Origin: Peteryoungia algae
GTDB taxonomy: Bacteria; Pseudomonadota; Alphaproteobacteria; Rhizobiales; Rhizobiaceae
DNA length: 64,000 nt
NCBI RefSeq assembly: GCF_030369675.1
Contig: NZ_CP128477.1
Location: 3,800,501-3,864,500, forward strand
Direction: 5' to 3'
This document shows, one piece after another, positions 47,767 to 58,600 of this stretch. The position numbers were made by a program, and so were the translations under genes. Numbering within the stretch: the first letter of the stretch is position 1; every line of letters starts with the position of its first letter. The notes below the pieces were generated by a model. The model ran no database searches. It was given only the letters and a program-made list of their open reading frames with translations, and was not told where the DNA came from.

Positions 47767-49047
47767 TCACTTGAACTGCGCGGGTAGCCACAGGGAGAGT
47801 TCCGGGATGAATGTCACCATCAACAGAACCGCGACGCAGGCTCCGAAGAAGGGCCAGACGGTCTCCATCGCTTCCCGGATCGAGATCTTGCCGACGGCAC
47901 AGCCGACAAACAGCACCGTGCCCACGGGCGGCGTGATCAGCCCGATGCCGGCGTTCAGGATCATGATGACACCGAAATGGACCGGATCGATGCCGAAGGC
48001 CTGAACGATCGGCAGGAAGACCGGCGTGGTGATGATGACAAGGGGGGCCATGTCCATGAAAGTGCCGAGCACCAGCAGTGCGATCGTGATCAGGAAGAGT
48101 ACGACCATCGGATTGTCCGAGATCGACTTGACCAGCTGGATGAGCGTGAGCTGGACCTGCAGGAACGACATCAGCCAGGCAAAGGCGGCAGCCATGCCGA
48201 TGACGAGAAGAACAAGCGAGGTCGTTTTCACGGCTCCCAGTATGGCCTCCACGAAGCCGCTCCAGTTGAGCTCCCGATAAACGAAGATCGCGACGAGGAA
48301 GGCATAGAGGACGGCGATGCAAGAACTTTCAGTGGCGGTGAACACCCCTGAGCGGACGCCGCCGAAGATGATTGCGATCAGCAACAACCCCGGCAAGGCG
48401 GCGAAGAAGAAGACCAGCAGCTTGCCGAAGCCCGGGAAGGGCTCTGCGGGATAGCCGCGTTTGCGTGCCACGACATAGGCCGTAACCATCAGGGCGATGG
48501 TCAGCAGGATGCCCGGAATGATGCCGGCCGTGAACAGGTCTGCGACCGACACGGTGCCACCCGCGGAGATCGAATAGAGGATCATGTTGTGCGACGGCGG
48601 GATCAAAAGGGCGATCAAGGCCGAGCTGATCGTCACGTTGACGGCGTAGCCGCGATCATAGCCGCGCGCGGCCATCTGCGGCACCATCAGGCCACCGATG
48701 GCCGAAGCATCGGCCACGGCTGATCCCGAAATGCCGCCGAAAAGCATCGAGGATACGATGTTGACCTGTCCGAGGCCGCCGCGCAAATGGCCAACGAAGC
48801 CGGAGGCGAAGCGCACAAGCCGGAAGGCGATCCCGCCGCGCACCATGAGGTCGCCCGCGAAGATGAAGAACGGGATCGCCATCATCGCGAAGATGTTCAT
48901 GCCGGAATTCAGCTGCTGGAAGATCACGATGGGCGGGATGCCGAGATAGAGCACCGTCGCCAGCGACGCGACGCCGAGGCAGAAAGCAATGGGCATGCCG
49001 AGCGCCATCAGGATGGCGAATGTGCCAAAGAGGATAGAATAGGCCAT
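47767..49047 (-). CDS. TRAP transporter large membrane subunit (DctM-like)
   Basis: A 426-residue protein with about twelve helices of the DctM family. It includes ALGMPIAFCLGVASL at the N-terminus, GGISGSAVADASAIGGLMVPQMAARGYDRGYAVNVTISSALIALLIPPSHNMILY in the core, and FLPIVQAFGIDPVHFGVIMILNAGIGLITPPVGTVLFVGCAVGK near the end. It is the sodium-driven transport subunit. Its ATG follows the small-subunit stop codon directly. Context with uronate enzymes suggests uptake of galacturonate or glucuronate. Confidence 0.95.
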   Translation of the reverse strand: MAYSILFGTFAILMALGMPIAFCLGVASLATVLYLGIPPIVIFQQLNSGMNIFAMMAIPFFIFAGDLMVRGGIAFRLVRFASGFVGHLRGGLGQVNIVSSMLFGGISGSAVADASAIGGLMVPQMAARGYDRGYAVNVTISSALIALLIPPSHNMILYSISAGGTVSVADLFTAGIIPGILLTIALMVTAYVVARKRGYPAEPFPGFGKLLVFFFAALPGLLLIAIIFGGVRSGVFTATESSCIAVLYAFLVAIFVYRELNWSGFVEAILGAVKTTSLVLLVIGMAAAFAWLMSFLQVQLTLIQLVKSISDNPMVVLFLITIALLVLGTFMDMAPLVIITTPVFLPIVQAFGIDPVHFGVIMILNAGIGLITPPVGTVLFVGCAVGKISIREAMETVWPFFGACVAVLLMVTFIPELSLWLPAQFK

Positions 49048-49575
49048 TCAGAGCACCTCGGCGTTTGCCGCATCGTCCGACATGGCGGCGACCGGGGCAA
49101 TAAACGTGTCGATCAAGCGTTCGAGCGCGAAGATTGAAATCAGCGCGCCACCTGCGATCAGGGGGATGAAGTCGATCCCGCCCGGCCATCCAAGGACCGG
49201 GATCCGCGCCGTCCAGGTCCCCGCGGCCAACTGCGTGCCATAGTAGGACATTGCACCGCCAAAGATGCAGATCAGCCCGAGGCTGACCAGATCCATCAGG
49301 CGCTGAACGCGAAGCGACATGTTGTAGCGCACGATATCCAGCCCCAGATGCACGCTTTCACGCACACCGACGGCAGCACCCAGCAGGATGAACCAGGACA
49401 TCAGTTGCAGCGAAAGCGGTTCAGACCAGCTCGGCGTATCGTTGAGGACGTAGCGGCCGAATACCTGCCAGCCGATGATCAGGGTCATCAGCACCAGGCC
49501 CGTCCCGGCAAGGTAGAGGCAGGCGAGGCTCAGCCACCGGAGCCCGGGTCGAATGGCCTGCATGAAACGCGACAT
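49048..49575 (-). CDS. TRAP transporter small membrane subunit (DctQ-like)
   Basis: A 175-residue protein with four transmembrane helices: the first starts LRWLSLACLYLAGTGLVLMTLIIGWQVFGRYVL, and SEPLSLQLMSWFILLGAAVGVRESVHLGLD is the family landmark. ATG 49575 follows a GGAGGA Shine-Dalgarno sequence 5 bases away; an upstream extension of the frame is rejected. It lies between the binding-protein and large-subunit genes. Confidence 0.93.
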   Translation of the reverse strand: MSRFMQAIRPGLRWLSLACLYLAGTGLVLMTLIIGWQVFGRYVLNDTPSWSEPLSLQLMSWFILLGAAVGVRESVHLGLDIVRYNMSLRVQRLMDLVSLGLICIFGGAMSYYGTQLAAGTWTARIPVLGWPGGIDFIPLIAGGALISIFALERLIDTFIAPVAAMSDDAANAEVL

Positions 49576-49639
49576 GGATTCCTCCGAAATCCGCAAAAAC
49601 GAAAACCGGCCGCATCTGGGATGCGGCCGGTATGGCATG

Positions 49640-50614
49640 TCACTTGACGGCGCGGACGCGCTCGACGAGGTCCTTCATCTTGGGATCCGTGATGAACTTG
49701 TCATAGACGGGCTGCATTGCGGCCGCGAACTCATCCTTGTTTGGCGTGATGATGTTGGCACCGGATGCGCGGATTTTTTCTTCCGATGCCTTCTCGCGTG
49801 CCTGCCACAGTTCACGCATCTTGCCGACCGATTCCTTGGCAGCTTCCCGGATGACCTTCTGGTCTTCCGGAGTGAGCTTGTCCCAGGTGACCTTCGAAAT
49901 GGCCAGAATTTCCGGCGTCAGCGAATGGTCGGTGAGCGTATAGTTCTTGGCAACTTCGAAGTGGCGCGAGGATTCATACGACGGCCAGTTGTTCTCGGCC
50001 GCGTCAACCACGCCGGTTTCGAGCGACGAATAGACCTCGCCGAACGGCATCGGCGTCGGGTTGGCGCCGAAGGCTTCCATCATCGCGATCCAGAGATCGG
50101 ACTGTTGGACGCGAACCTTCATGCCTTTGAGGTCGGCCAGGCTCTGGATCGGCTTTTTCGTCGAATAGAAGGATCGCGCGCCGGAATCGTAGAAGGCAAG
50201 CCCGATCAGACCATGCGGCTCAAAGGCAGCCAGCACTTCGTCGCCGATCTCGCCGTCCACCACTTTGTGCATGTGGTCGGCGTCACGGAACAGGAAGGGC
50301 AGGCCGAAGACAACCGTTTCCGGTACCAGATTGTTGAACGGCGCGCTGTTGACGCGGTTCATGTCGATCACGCCGAAGCGGGTCTGCTCGATCGTGTCCT
50401 TTTCCGAACCCAGGGCTGCATTGTTCATCACCTGGATGACGATGCGGCCGTTCGTGCGCTCTTTCACCAGGTCGCCCATGAACTTCACGGCATCGACCGT
50501 CGGGTAGCCGTCGGGATGGATGTCGGCGGAGCGCAGGGTGATTTCCTGGGCGAAGGCGGCGCCAGCGCCGAGGGTAAGCCCCATGGCGAGGCTGAGCATT
50601 GCGGCAGTTTTCAT
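49640..50614 (-). CDS. TRAP transporter solute-binding protein (DctP-like)
   Basis: A 324-residue periplasmic protein. The signal peptide MKTAAMLSLAMGLTLGAGAA ends near FA-QE. The mature part has ITLRSADIHPDGYPTVDAVKFMGDLVKERTNGRI, the conserved Arg-containing IQSLADLKGMKVRVQQSD, and SSLETGVVDAAENNWPSYES. The Arg of MKVRV normally pairs with the ligand carboxylate, fitting a uronate ligand. ATG 50614 follows AGGAGG. It is preceded by the lactone isomerase gene and followed by the membrane subunits. Confidence 0.93.
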   Translation of the reverse strand: MKTAAMLSLAMGLTLGAGAAFAQEITLRSADIHPDGYPTVDAVKFMGDLVKERTNGRIVIQVMNNAALGSEKDTIEQTRFGVIDMNRVNSAPFNNLVPETVVFGLPFLFRDADHMHKVVDGEIGDEVLAAFEPHGLIGLAFYDSGARSFYSTKKPIQSLADLKGMKVRVQQSDLWIAMMEAFGANPTPMPFGEVYSSLETGVVDAAENNWPSYESSRHFEVAKNYTLTDHSLTPEILAISKVTWDKLTPEDQKVIREAAKESVGKMRELWQAREKASEEKIRASGANIITPNKDEFAAAMQPVYDKFITDPKMKDLVERVRAVK

Positions 50615-50675
50615 TGGTCTTCCTCCTCTTTGATTAAGCCGCCGAAACCTCCCGTTTCGACGGAATGCAATTCGG

Positions 50676-51557
50676 CTACCTGTCTCCTGCAGGTGGAATG
50701 CCGAAAAGTTCTTCAGGGTTGTCGACGAGCGCGCGCTTGCGTGCGGCATCATCGGGCAGCCAGCCGAGCACGGTGTCGGTGAGCGCGACGTCATCAGGAT
50801 AGTCTGCCTGGGCGCGCGCCATATTGTGGGGCCAGTTGGACCCCCAGACGATGCGCTCCGGCGCATACGCCGCGATAGCGCGGGCCACAGCCGCGACATC
50901 AGCAAATTCGGGGGCGCCGGATTTTGACGATTCATAGACGCCGGCAAACTTGAACCAGCAGCGCCCGCCGTCGATCAACCGCTTGGTGGCCTGAACCTGT
51001 GGGCTTTCGGGCGTCACGCCACAAAAGAACTTGCCGTGATGGTCGAGCACCCAGCGGGATTTCAGTTTCGCAAGTCGTTCCTCATGGTCGAGTATGTCGC
51101 TGCCGTCGAACTGGACGGCGATCATCCAGTCGCGGCTGGCGGCGATCGCATCCACCTCTTCGAGTTTGGTCAGATCGGTGGCGCCGCCCGGCAGGTTCAT
51201 GATGCGCGCGCCCCGGACGCGCGCCGCCGATAGCCGGTCGAGTTCGGCTTCGCTGGTGCCGGCATCAAGGTTTGCGACGCCCCAGGCGATGTCGCCGAAC
51301 CGTTCGAGGCTGGCGATGAGATTGGCGTTGTCCCGTTGGTGCGCCATGCCCTGGGTGACGATCACGCGATCGATCCCGATCCAGTCCATGAACTGTCGAT
51401 ACTGCTCAGGGGTCGGCAGATCGCCGACCGGCAGGTTCGGGCCGCCTGGCACGGCGGGGTAGCCTGGCATGTAGGCGTGCATCTGGGTGTCGATCGCGCC
51501 CTTGGGAAGCGTGATTGCGGGTTTGCGACCGGAGAGGGGGCGGATTAGGCTCATCAT
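50676..51557 (-). CDS. D-galactarolactone isomerase-like amidohydrolase
   Basis: A 293-residue amidohydrolase-2 family TIM-barrel protein. It has DTQMHAYMPGYP at the first strand, VLDHHGKFFCG, and the final-strand WGSNWPHN. In Agrobacterium the homologous enzyme interconverts D-galactaro-1,5-lactone (the Udh product) and the 1,4-lactone used by Gci. Its start overlaps the gci stop by 4 bases and it precedes the TRAP genes, exactly the expected context. Specificity is inferred from this neighbourhood. Confidence 0.85.
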   Translation of the reverse strand: MMSLIRPLSGRKPAITLPKGAIDTQMHAYMPGYPAVPGGPNLPVGDLPTPEQYRQFMDWIGIDRVIVTQGMAHQRDNANLIASLERFGDIAWGVANLDAGTSEAELDRLSAARVRGARIMNLPGGATDLTKLEEVDAIAASRDWMIAVQFDGSDILDHEERLAKLKSRWVLDHHGKFFCGVTPESPQVQATKRLIDGGRCWFKFAGVYESSKSGAPEFADVAAVARAIAAYAPERIVWGSNWPHNMARAQADYPDDVALTDTVLGWLPDDAARKRALVDNPEELFGIPPAGDR

Positions 51558-52690
51558 TCGTCCCTCATCTTGAACTCGGCCAGCGCATCCCGGTTGATCT
51601 CGATGCCGAGGCCGGGTGCGTTTGGAATGGCGACCACCCCGTTCACGTGTTCGATCGGCTCCTTGACGACGGCCTGGCGGAACGGATTGTCGGTGCGATC
51701 GAATTCCAGGATCGGCTCGATCGGGTTGACCCGAACGGGGTCTGGCACCATGGCCGCGAGGAACTGCAGGGCGGCTGCGATGTGCACGGCCGTGCCCCAG
51801 ACATGCGGGACGACACGCACGCCGTGAAGGGCGGCGAGATCAGCCACGCGTTTGGCCTCGGTGAAGCCGCCCACACCGGCGAGATCCGGCTGAATGATAT
51901 CGATCGCGCGGGTCTCGATCGGCTCACGCATGCCCCAGCGGCTCTGCCAGGTTTCGCCACCGGCCACCGGGATCGGTTGCTTGGCACGCACTTCGCGGTA
52001 GGCGGCGAGCTGTTCCGGCACCACGGGCTCTTCCAGCCAGTCGAGACCATAGTCTGCCGCACGGCAACCGAATTCGATGGCTTCAAGAACGCCATAACCA
52101 TGATTGGCATCTGCCATCAGACGCATGTCCGAACCCGCGGCGTCCCGGGCGGCGCGGATGACGCGCAGATCTTCCTCGATGCCGAAGCCAACCTTGATCT
52201 TCGACGCGTGGAAGCCCTGAGATCTGTAAGAGGCGATGTCACGTGCATTGTCTTCGACACGGTCGACGCCGTCGCGCTTGAAGCTTCCGGTCGCATAGGC
52301 CTTGACGCTTTCGCGAAACCGGCCCCCGAGTAACATTGAAACGGAGGTCCCGAAATGCTTGCCCTTGATGTCCCAGAGCGCAATGTCGATGCCGGAAAGG
52401 GCGGTCAGTGTCAGGCCACGCTGCCCCTGATCACGCAGTGCATTGTAGAGAACGGCCCAGATCTTCTCGGTCTCCAGCGGGTTCATGCCGATCAGCCAGT
52501 TGCGATAGGCCGCGACCACCGCCGCATTCGGTCGCGCCGGACCAAGGCATTCGCCCCAGCCTGTGAGCCCGTTGTCGCAGACGATCTCGACGAGCACATG
52601 AGCACGCCGATCGAAGCGCATGGACGCGCTCTGGAACGGGACCGAGAGCCTGTGCTCGAGAAGATGGGTGCTAACCTCGACGATTTTCAT
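51554..52690 (-). CDS. gci: D-galactarolactone cycloisomerase
   Basis: A 378-residue enolase-superfamily protein of the mandelate racemase/muconate lactonising group. The N-terminal capping domain leads to a barrel with KIKVGFG (catalytic Lys), metal ligands in LMADANHGYG, WLEEPVVPEQ and AGGETWQSRWG, and a His near VRVVPHVWG. Gci opens galactaro-1,4-lactone to 3-deoxy-2-keto-hexarate. It follows kdgD after 15 bases and overlaps the lactone isomerase gene, with udh and the TRAP system nearby, supporting Gci over other acid-sugar dehydratases. Confidence 0.88.
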   Translation of the reverse strand: MKIVEVSTHLLEHRLSVPFQSASMRFDRRAHVLVEIVCDNGLTGWGECLGPARPNAAVVAAYRNWLIGMNPLETEKIWAVLYNALRDQGQRGLTLTALSGIDIALWDIKGKHFGTSVSMLLGGRFRESVKAYATGSFKRDGVDRVEDNARDIASYRSQGFHASKIKVGFGIEEDLRVIRAARDAAGSDMRLMADANHGYGVLEAIEFGCRAADYGLDWLEEPVVPEQLAAYREVRAKQPIPVAGGETWQSRWGMREPIETRAIDIIQPDLAGVGGFTEAKRVADLAALHGVRVVPHVWGTAVHIAAALQFLAAMVPDPVRVNPIEPILEFDRTDNPFRQAVVKEPIEHVNGVVAIPNAPGLGIEINRDALAEFKMRDE

Positions 52691-52705
52691 CTGGTGCGTC
52701 CTCGC

Positions 52706-53680
<975 letters not shown>

Positions 53681-53690
<10 letters not shown>

Positions 53691-54424
53691 GGTTGGCGTT
53701 GTTCTCGCAGGAGAGCCCGGTAGCGGCCCTGACTGCCGCGCAGATGCCGGCGCATGGCATCGCGCGCGGCCTCCTCGTCGCCAGACGAAATGGCCTCGAC
53801 AATATCGGCATGTTCGGCATCGATCAGACGCAGATAGCCGGATTGATCGTCCTCGCTGTCCTCGTCTCGCAAGGCGGCGCGCGGGATGGCACTCTTGCCG
53901 ATCAGGGCCAGAAACTCCCGGAAGCGGGGGTTGTTGGTCGCTTCTGCGATGGCGATATGCAGGGCGAAGTCGGCCTCCGTCGTCGATTGCCCTGCCTCGA
54001 GACAGGCGCGAACGGCGTAGTGCTTCTCCAGGATGACCTCTTCCTGCGCCGGAGAACGGCGAAGCGCTGCAAGGCCTGCCGCCTCCACCTCCACAGCCGT
54101 GCGCAGTTCCAGAAGCTCTATCATTGAGGAAACGCGGGCCGGATCCACATTCCCGACCAGAAGCGGGGCAGGTGGGGGCTCGGTCGGGGCGAGGACGAAG
54201 ACGCCAGCGCCCTGGCGCGCCTCGACCAGTCGGTCGGCGCGGAGCGAAGCGATTGCTTCGCGCACGACGGTGCGGGACACGCCATGCGCCTCGGACAGCT
54301 GGGCCTCACTCGGCAGCTTGCTGCCTGGTGGGAACTGCCCTCCGACGATGGCCTTCCGCAGATTGTCCCCCAGTCGCTGCACCAGCGTTCCAGCGCCTGC
54401 CTCGTTTCTCGCCTGCATTGCCAT
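53681..54424 (-). CDS. GntR-family (FadR subgroup) regulator of uronate genes
   Basis: A 247-residue regulator. The GntR winged helix-turn-helix is LPSEAQLSEAHGVSRTVVREAIASLRADRLVEARQGAGVFV, and the C-terminal helical FCD domain contains FALHIAIAEATNNPRF (metal-binding His region) and DAEHADIVEAI. ATG 54424 is chosen because GGGGG lies 6 bases ahead; an in-frame TTG at 54457 is less likely. It stands between the divergent udh gene and the kdgD operon, with dyad or repeat elements on both sides, so it probably represses both arms until an aldarate or uronate intermediate binds. Confidence 0.9.
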
Positions 54425-54527
54425 TCCGTGCCCCCGCCGATTCCATGCCGACTGCAAACCCTCGCGCGAGGGCCAGCATTCCTACTCTGTCTACGAAAGG
54501 TTTACGATATTGACCGGGTCAGGGCAA

Positions 54528-54558
54528 CCTGTATGATAAGTTGATAAGTCATACCAGG
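54528..54558. promoter_or_regulatory. Dyad overlapping the udh leader: candidate GntR operator
   Basis: CCTGTATGA (54528-54536) and TCATACCAGG (54549-54558) are inverted repeats (one base inserted) around a 12-base spacer. The right arm reaches the udh Shine-Dalgarno sequence GGGAGGA, so binding would block udh expression. Confidence 0.5.
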
Positions 54559-54570
54559 GAGGAAGACGCG

Positions 54571-55368
54571 GTGAAGAGACTATTGCTGACGGGTGCTGCC
54601 GGCGGACTGGGTAGCGCGATGCGCGGGCGGTTGAAGGGGCTCGCGGAAATCGTCAGGATTTCGGACATCGTCGAACTGGGAAATCTGGCCGGTCATGAAG
54701 AGGCCATGCTCTGCGATCTGGGCGATCGGGCATCCGTGGACAGGCTGGTGAAGGACTGCGACGCCATTATTCATCTTGGCGGCATCTCGGTGGAGGACAA
54801 GTTCTCCAAGATCATGAATGCCAATCTGCTGGGCCTCTACAATCTCTATGAGGCGGCCCGCGAAAACGGTATGCCGAGAATTCTCTTTGCCAGCTCCAAC
54901 CACACGATCGGTTATTACCGCCAAGACGAATACCTCGATCAGGACGTGCCGTTGAAGCCCGATGGTCTCTATGGCGTGTCGAAATGCTTCGGCGAGGCGC
55001 TGGCCCGCATGTATTTCGAGAAGTTCGGTCAGGAGACCGCCCTGGTCAGGATCGGGAGTTGCATGGAGAAGCCGAAAAACCACCGCATGCTCGCCACCTG
55101 GATGAGCCACGACGACTTTCTCGCGATGATCGAGTGCATCTTCCGCGTTCCCCGCCTCGGCTGCCCGGTCATCTGGGGATGTTCGAACAATGACACCCGC
55201 TGGTGGGACAATTCCCACGTCTCCTATCTCGGATGGCACCCGAAGGACAATGCCGAGCGTTTCCGTGCAGAGATCGATGCGGCGGTCCCAAGGCCGAAGC
55301 CGGATGAAGTGGTGGCGATCTACCAGGGCGGCCCCTTTGTAAGCGATCCGATCTTCGCAGAAGACTAA
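54571..55368 (+). CDS. udh: Uronate dehydrogenase
   Basis: A 265-residue short-chain dehydrogenase that oxidises D-galacturonate or D-glucuronate with NAD to the aldaro-lactone. It has the NAD motif TGAAGGLG (residues 7-14), HLGGISVEDKF, FASSNHTIGYY and the YxxxK motif in LYGVSKCFGE. The C-terminal WWDNSHVSYLGWHPKDNAE is diagnostic. The GTG start at 54571 follows GGGAGGA and gives 265 residues, the length of the Agrobacterium enzyme. It is divergent from the GntR gene and complements the kdgD-gci operon. Confidence 0.95.
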   Translation: MKRLLLTGAAGGLGSAMRGRLKGLAEIVRISDIVELGNLAGHEEAMLCDLGDRASVDRLVKDCDAIIHLGGISVEDKFSKIMNANLLGLYNLYEAARENGMPRILFASSNHTIGYYRQDEYLDQDVPLKPDGLYGVSKCFGEALARMYFEKFGQETALVRIGSCMEKPKNHRMLATWMSHDDFLAMIECIFRVPRLGCPVIWGCSNNDTRWWDNSHVSYLGWHPKDNAERFRAEIDAAVPRPKPDEVVAIYQGGPFVSDPIFAED

Positions 55369-55392
55369 AACCTGAAGTCTGGTTTTGAGTGC

Positions 55393-55421
55393 GCCGGGTT
55401 CTCAGTAGAGCCCGGCTTTTT
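55393..55421 (+). terminator. Rho-independent terminator after udh
   Basis: GCCGGGTTCT (55393-55402) pairs with AGAGCCCGGC (55407-55416) with one wobble around a 4-base loop, followed by five T residues. It lies 24 bases after the udh stop codon. Confidence 0.88.
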
Positions 55422-55513
55422 GCTGTCTGTCAGGGGAGCACATCGGTCGGACGAGCGATATTTCACTCGAAGTCAGATCCGGCAGCGACATCGCCGGCAA
55501 CACATGAGTAATC

Positions 55514-55527
55514 ACTAAAATTTTAGT
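55514..55527. promoter_or_regulatory. 14-bp perfect palindrome in the AT-rich adhesin upstream region
   Basis: ACTAAAATTTTAGT is perfectly self-complementary and lies in an AT-rich stretch (about 55500-55625) 160 bases before the adhesin start codon. It may be a regulator site. The 266-base gap between the udh terminator and the adhesin holds no gene. Confidence 0.35.
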
Positions 55528-55632
55528 AAAATGCAGAAATAAAAGCGTTTTTCGGCCCGAAATTAACTTCTTTTTCAATAATGGTCGCTCGAAGCATAAC
55601 CAGTTATGTCATTAGAGTTAAGAAAGCGTTGC

Positions 55633-55683
55633 ACTCACCCCCCGGTCTGGATTTAACTGCGGTCAACAAGTTAAGGGGTGAGT
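55633..55683 (+). promoter_or_regulatory. Adhesin leader hairpin that can mask the ribosome-binding site
   Basis: ACTCACCCC (55633-55641) is complementary to GGGGTGAGT (55675-55683), the segment containing the presumed Shine-Dalgarno GGGG. TTAACT (55653-55658) is complementary to AGTTAA (55669-55674) immediately next to it. Together they give 15 bp with an 11-base bulge on the 5-prime side and a 10-base loop, ending 4 bases before the ATG at 55688. It could be an RNA switch or, as DNA, a dyad operator. A poor promoter-like pair TTGCAC-N17-TTTAAC (55629-55657) overlaps it, and a start from there would remove the left arm. Confidence 0.5.
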
Positions 55684-55687
55684 AACC

Positions 55688-58600
55688 ATGTCTATTGAAG
55701 ATCCGCGTCTGTCCAGCATCGACAATACTTCCGCAGTTGACGAATTTGACTCTGCGGTCGAGCAGCATCTGGGTTTCGTTCGTGAGACCGTAGACGGCAT
55801 CGAGGTTGCCCAGGCCGAAACGCCTGACACCGGACGCACCGATCGCCTTCCCGCCCAGGCTCCGGTCGAAACGGCCGCTGCCGTCATTCCGGGCGAGATT
55901 TCGCCCGATGCCGAAAACGTCGTAACGCTGCCGGCCGGCATCGAACTCGACAACCTCGAATTCGCGGTCGAAGGCGACAATCTGGTTCTGGTCCTCGCGG
56001 ACGGCACGGAGATCGTCGTTCTCGGCGGCGCTGCCAACATCCCGACATTCGTGATCGGCGATGTCGAATTGCCACAGGTCGCGCTCTTCGCGGCCCTCGA
56101 GGGCTCCAACATCAACGTTGCGGCTGGTCCTGATGGCACCTTCAGCGCACAGGGCAGCCCGTCCAGCAGCCGGAATTTCACCGACAATCCGATCGACGCC
56201 GGCCCGGAAGATCTGGCGCTGGCCGATCTACTCGGCGACACCGATTTCGGTGATGACGTGCAGGGCAATGCAATCTTCGGCGGCTCTGGTACGCCGTCTA
56301 TCCCGCTCGAAATCGCATTGACCGAGCCCTTTATCTACGACGAAGCGGTCATTGCTGACGACGATACCGGCAACCAGATCATCACCGGCATTCTTCCGTT
56401 CAATCCAGGTCCGGATTTCGGCACCATCTCGCGCGTCAACTTTGCCGGCGCAATCAATGTCGACGAGGAAGGTCTTGGCCCGCAGATCCTCACAGGCTTC
56501 ACCTCCGGTGGTCGTCCGATCACGGTCACAAGCTTCGCTGCTCCAGCCGACGGAGCCGATCTCGACTTCGTTGCACTCGAAGGCCGCGATTCTGAAGGCA
56601 CTCTCGTCTTTACGCTCACGATCACCAATCGCGAGACAGGGGCGTTCGAATTTGAGCTCATCGGCAAGCTGGACCATCCGGATGCCGGCGCCGATGGCAC
56701 CCAGGATGATCTCGACGACCTGCTGCGCCTCAGCTTCACCTACACGGTGACCGACCTCGACGGCGACAGCGTCACGGGCTCCTTCAGCATCGATGTCATG
56801 GATGATGCGCCGACCTTCGGTGAAGCCGATGCGGGTGCCGTGGATGAGGATTATCTCTACAACGGCAACATTGACGGCGAAGGCGATAGCGATGGCCTCC
56901 CGCCGAAGGGAGACGTGGCCCGGCTGTTCGAAGTGTCCGAGCCGTCTTCCGGTGGCGCCTATGCGGCTGGTTCGCTGGGCATCAACTGGGGTGCAGACAA
57001 TGGCAATACAGGCGGCAATGCCGGCCTGACCGGTGCGACGGGCGATCGCGGTGTGGCCTTCACGCAATCGACGCTTGATGCGCTGATTTTGAAGGGTCTG
57101 AAGTCGGATGGTGTGACCCTCCAGTATGCCATCTCTGCGGATGGCACGACCATCGTCGCCTACAAGCCGTACATCGGCGAGCCGCAATACGCGAAGGTCG
57201 CGGCTTTCGAGGGGGAGGGTTCGGAAACGGAACTCGCCGGCAATATGCCGGAATACTCCGGCGAACCCGTCTTCATCGTCTCGGTCTCGGACATTGCCAC
57301 CAATGGCACATACGAGTTCAATCTGGTCGGCAACATCGATCATCCGGATACGTCCACCGAGGATGATGTCGCGATTGATTTTGCGTTCACCGTGCAGGAC
57401 AGCGATGGCGACACCGCCTCCTCCAGCTTCACGGTCACCGTCAACGACGACAGCCCGATCGCTGAGGTGTCCGCAGTTGCTCTGACGGTTGCGGAGAACG
57501 ACATCAAGAACCGTCTTTCGATTGGTTCGGATCCGTTCAACCAGGAAAACGGCGAGGACAGCCGGAGCCTTCCGGCGCTCCTGGGCGTTGGCTTTGCCTC
57601 GACCGTCTCAGGCGAGTTGGCCTCAAGCGTCTCGTTCGGTGCGGATGGCGCAGCGGCAGGCGGCGGTTTCAGCTTCACGTCGGATGCAATCTCGAAACTG
57701 AACGATATGGGCCTTCTTTCGAAGGGCTCTTCAGTTGTCTTCACCACCATCAACGGCGTGATCGTCGGTTATGTGAACAATGCATTTGGCGGCTTCCAGC
57801 CCCTCATTGATCGGCCGGTAATGTCGATTCAGCTCGACAAGCAGACGGGTGAATTCGTCTTCCGCCTTTACGACCAGCTCGACCACGTCAAGGATAGTGA
57901 CGTCGCCGAGAACACGGTTCTTGCGACCAAGGCCGGCGGGACACTCGAAAATCTCGACTTCGGCAAGATCATCCAGGCGACTGACGGCGACGGCGACCGC
58001 ATTCCGCTGGACGGCAAGCTCGTCATCACGATCAAGGACGATATCCCGGAACTGAGCGGCAAGACGGAAGCCCGCACTGTTGACGAAGACGACATCCGCA
58101 CCAGCCAGTCTCTGGGTACGAGCCCTGCCGATGGCCAGGGCGATGGTTCCTGGACCGGTGGTCCGGGCCAGAACGGCAATGGCGGTGCCTTCATCGATGG
58201 TTCGCTGGCTTACCTCGTGAAGGGTGGGGCAGATGACACGGTGAAGTTCTCGTTTATCGACGAAGATGCAGCCCGTGACGCCCTGGAGGCGCTCGGCCTG
58301 AAGTCCAAGGGGCAGGAACTCAGCTACGATATCCGCGACGGTGTCCTCTACGCCTTCGACAATGCCGGCCCGCATCAGGGTGTCAGCTATGACAATGGCG
58401 ACCGCCTCGTCTTCAAGCTCACGCTGGGCGAAAATGGTTCCTACACATTCGAGCTTGTCGACCAGCTCGACCACGATAAAGGCAAGGGGCAAAACACCGA
58501 CCTGCAGGACGGTCTGCCCCGCGGTGATGTCGAGGCGATCGACTTCGGCTCGATCATCAAGTTCACCGACTTCGACGGCGACAGCGTGGTTCTGAAGGGC

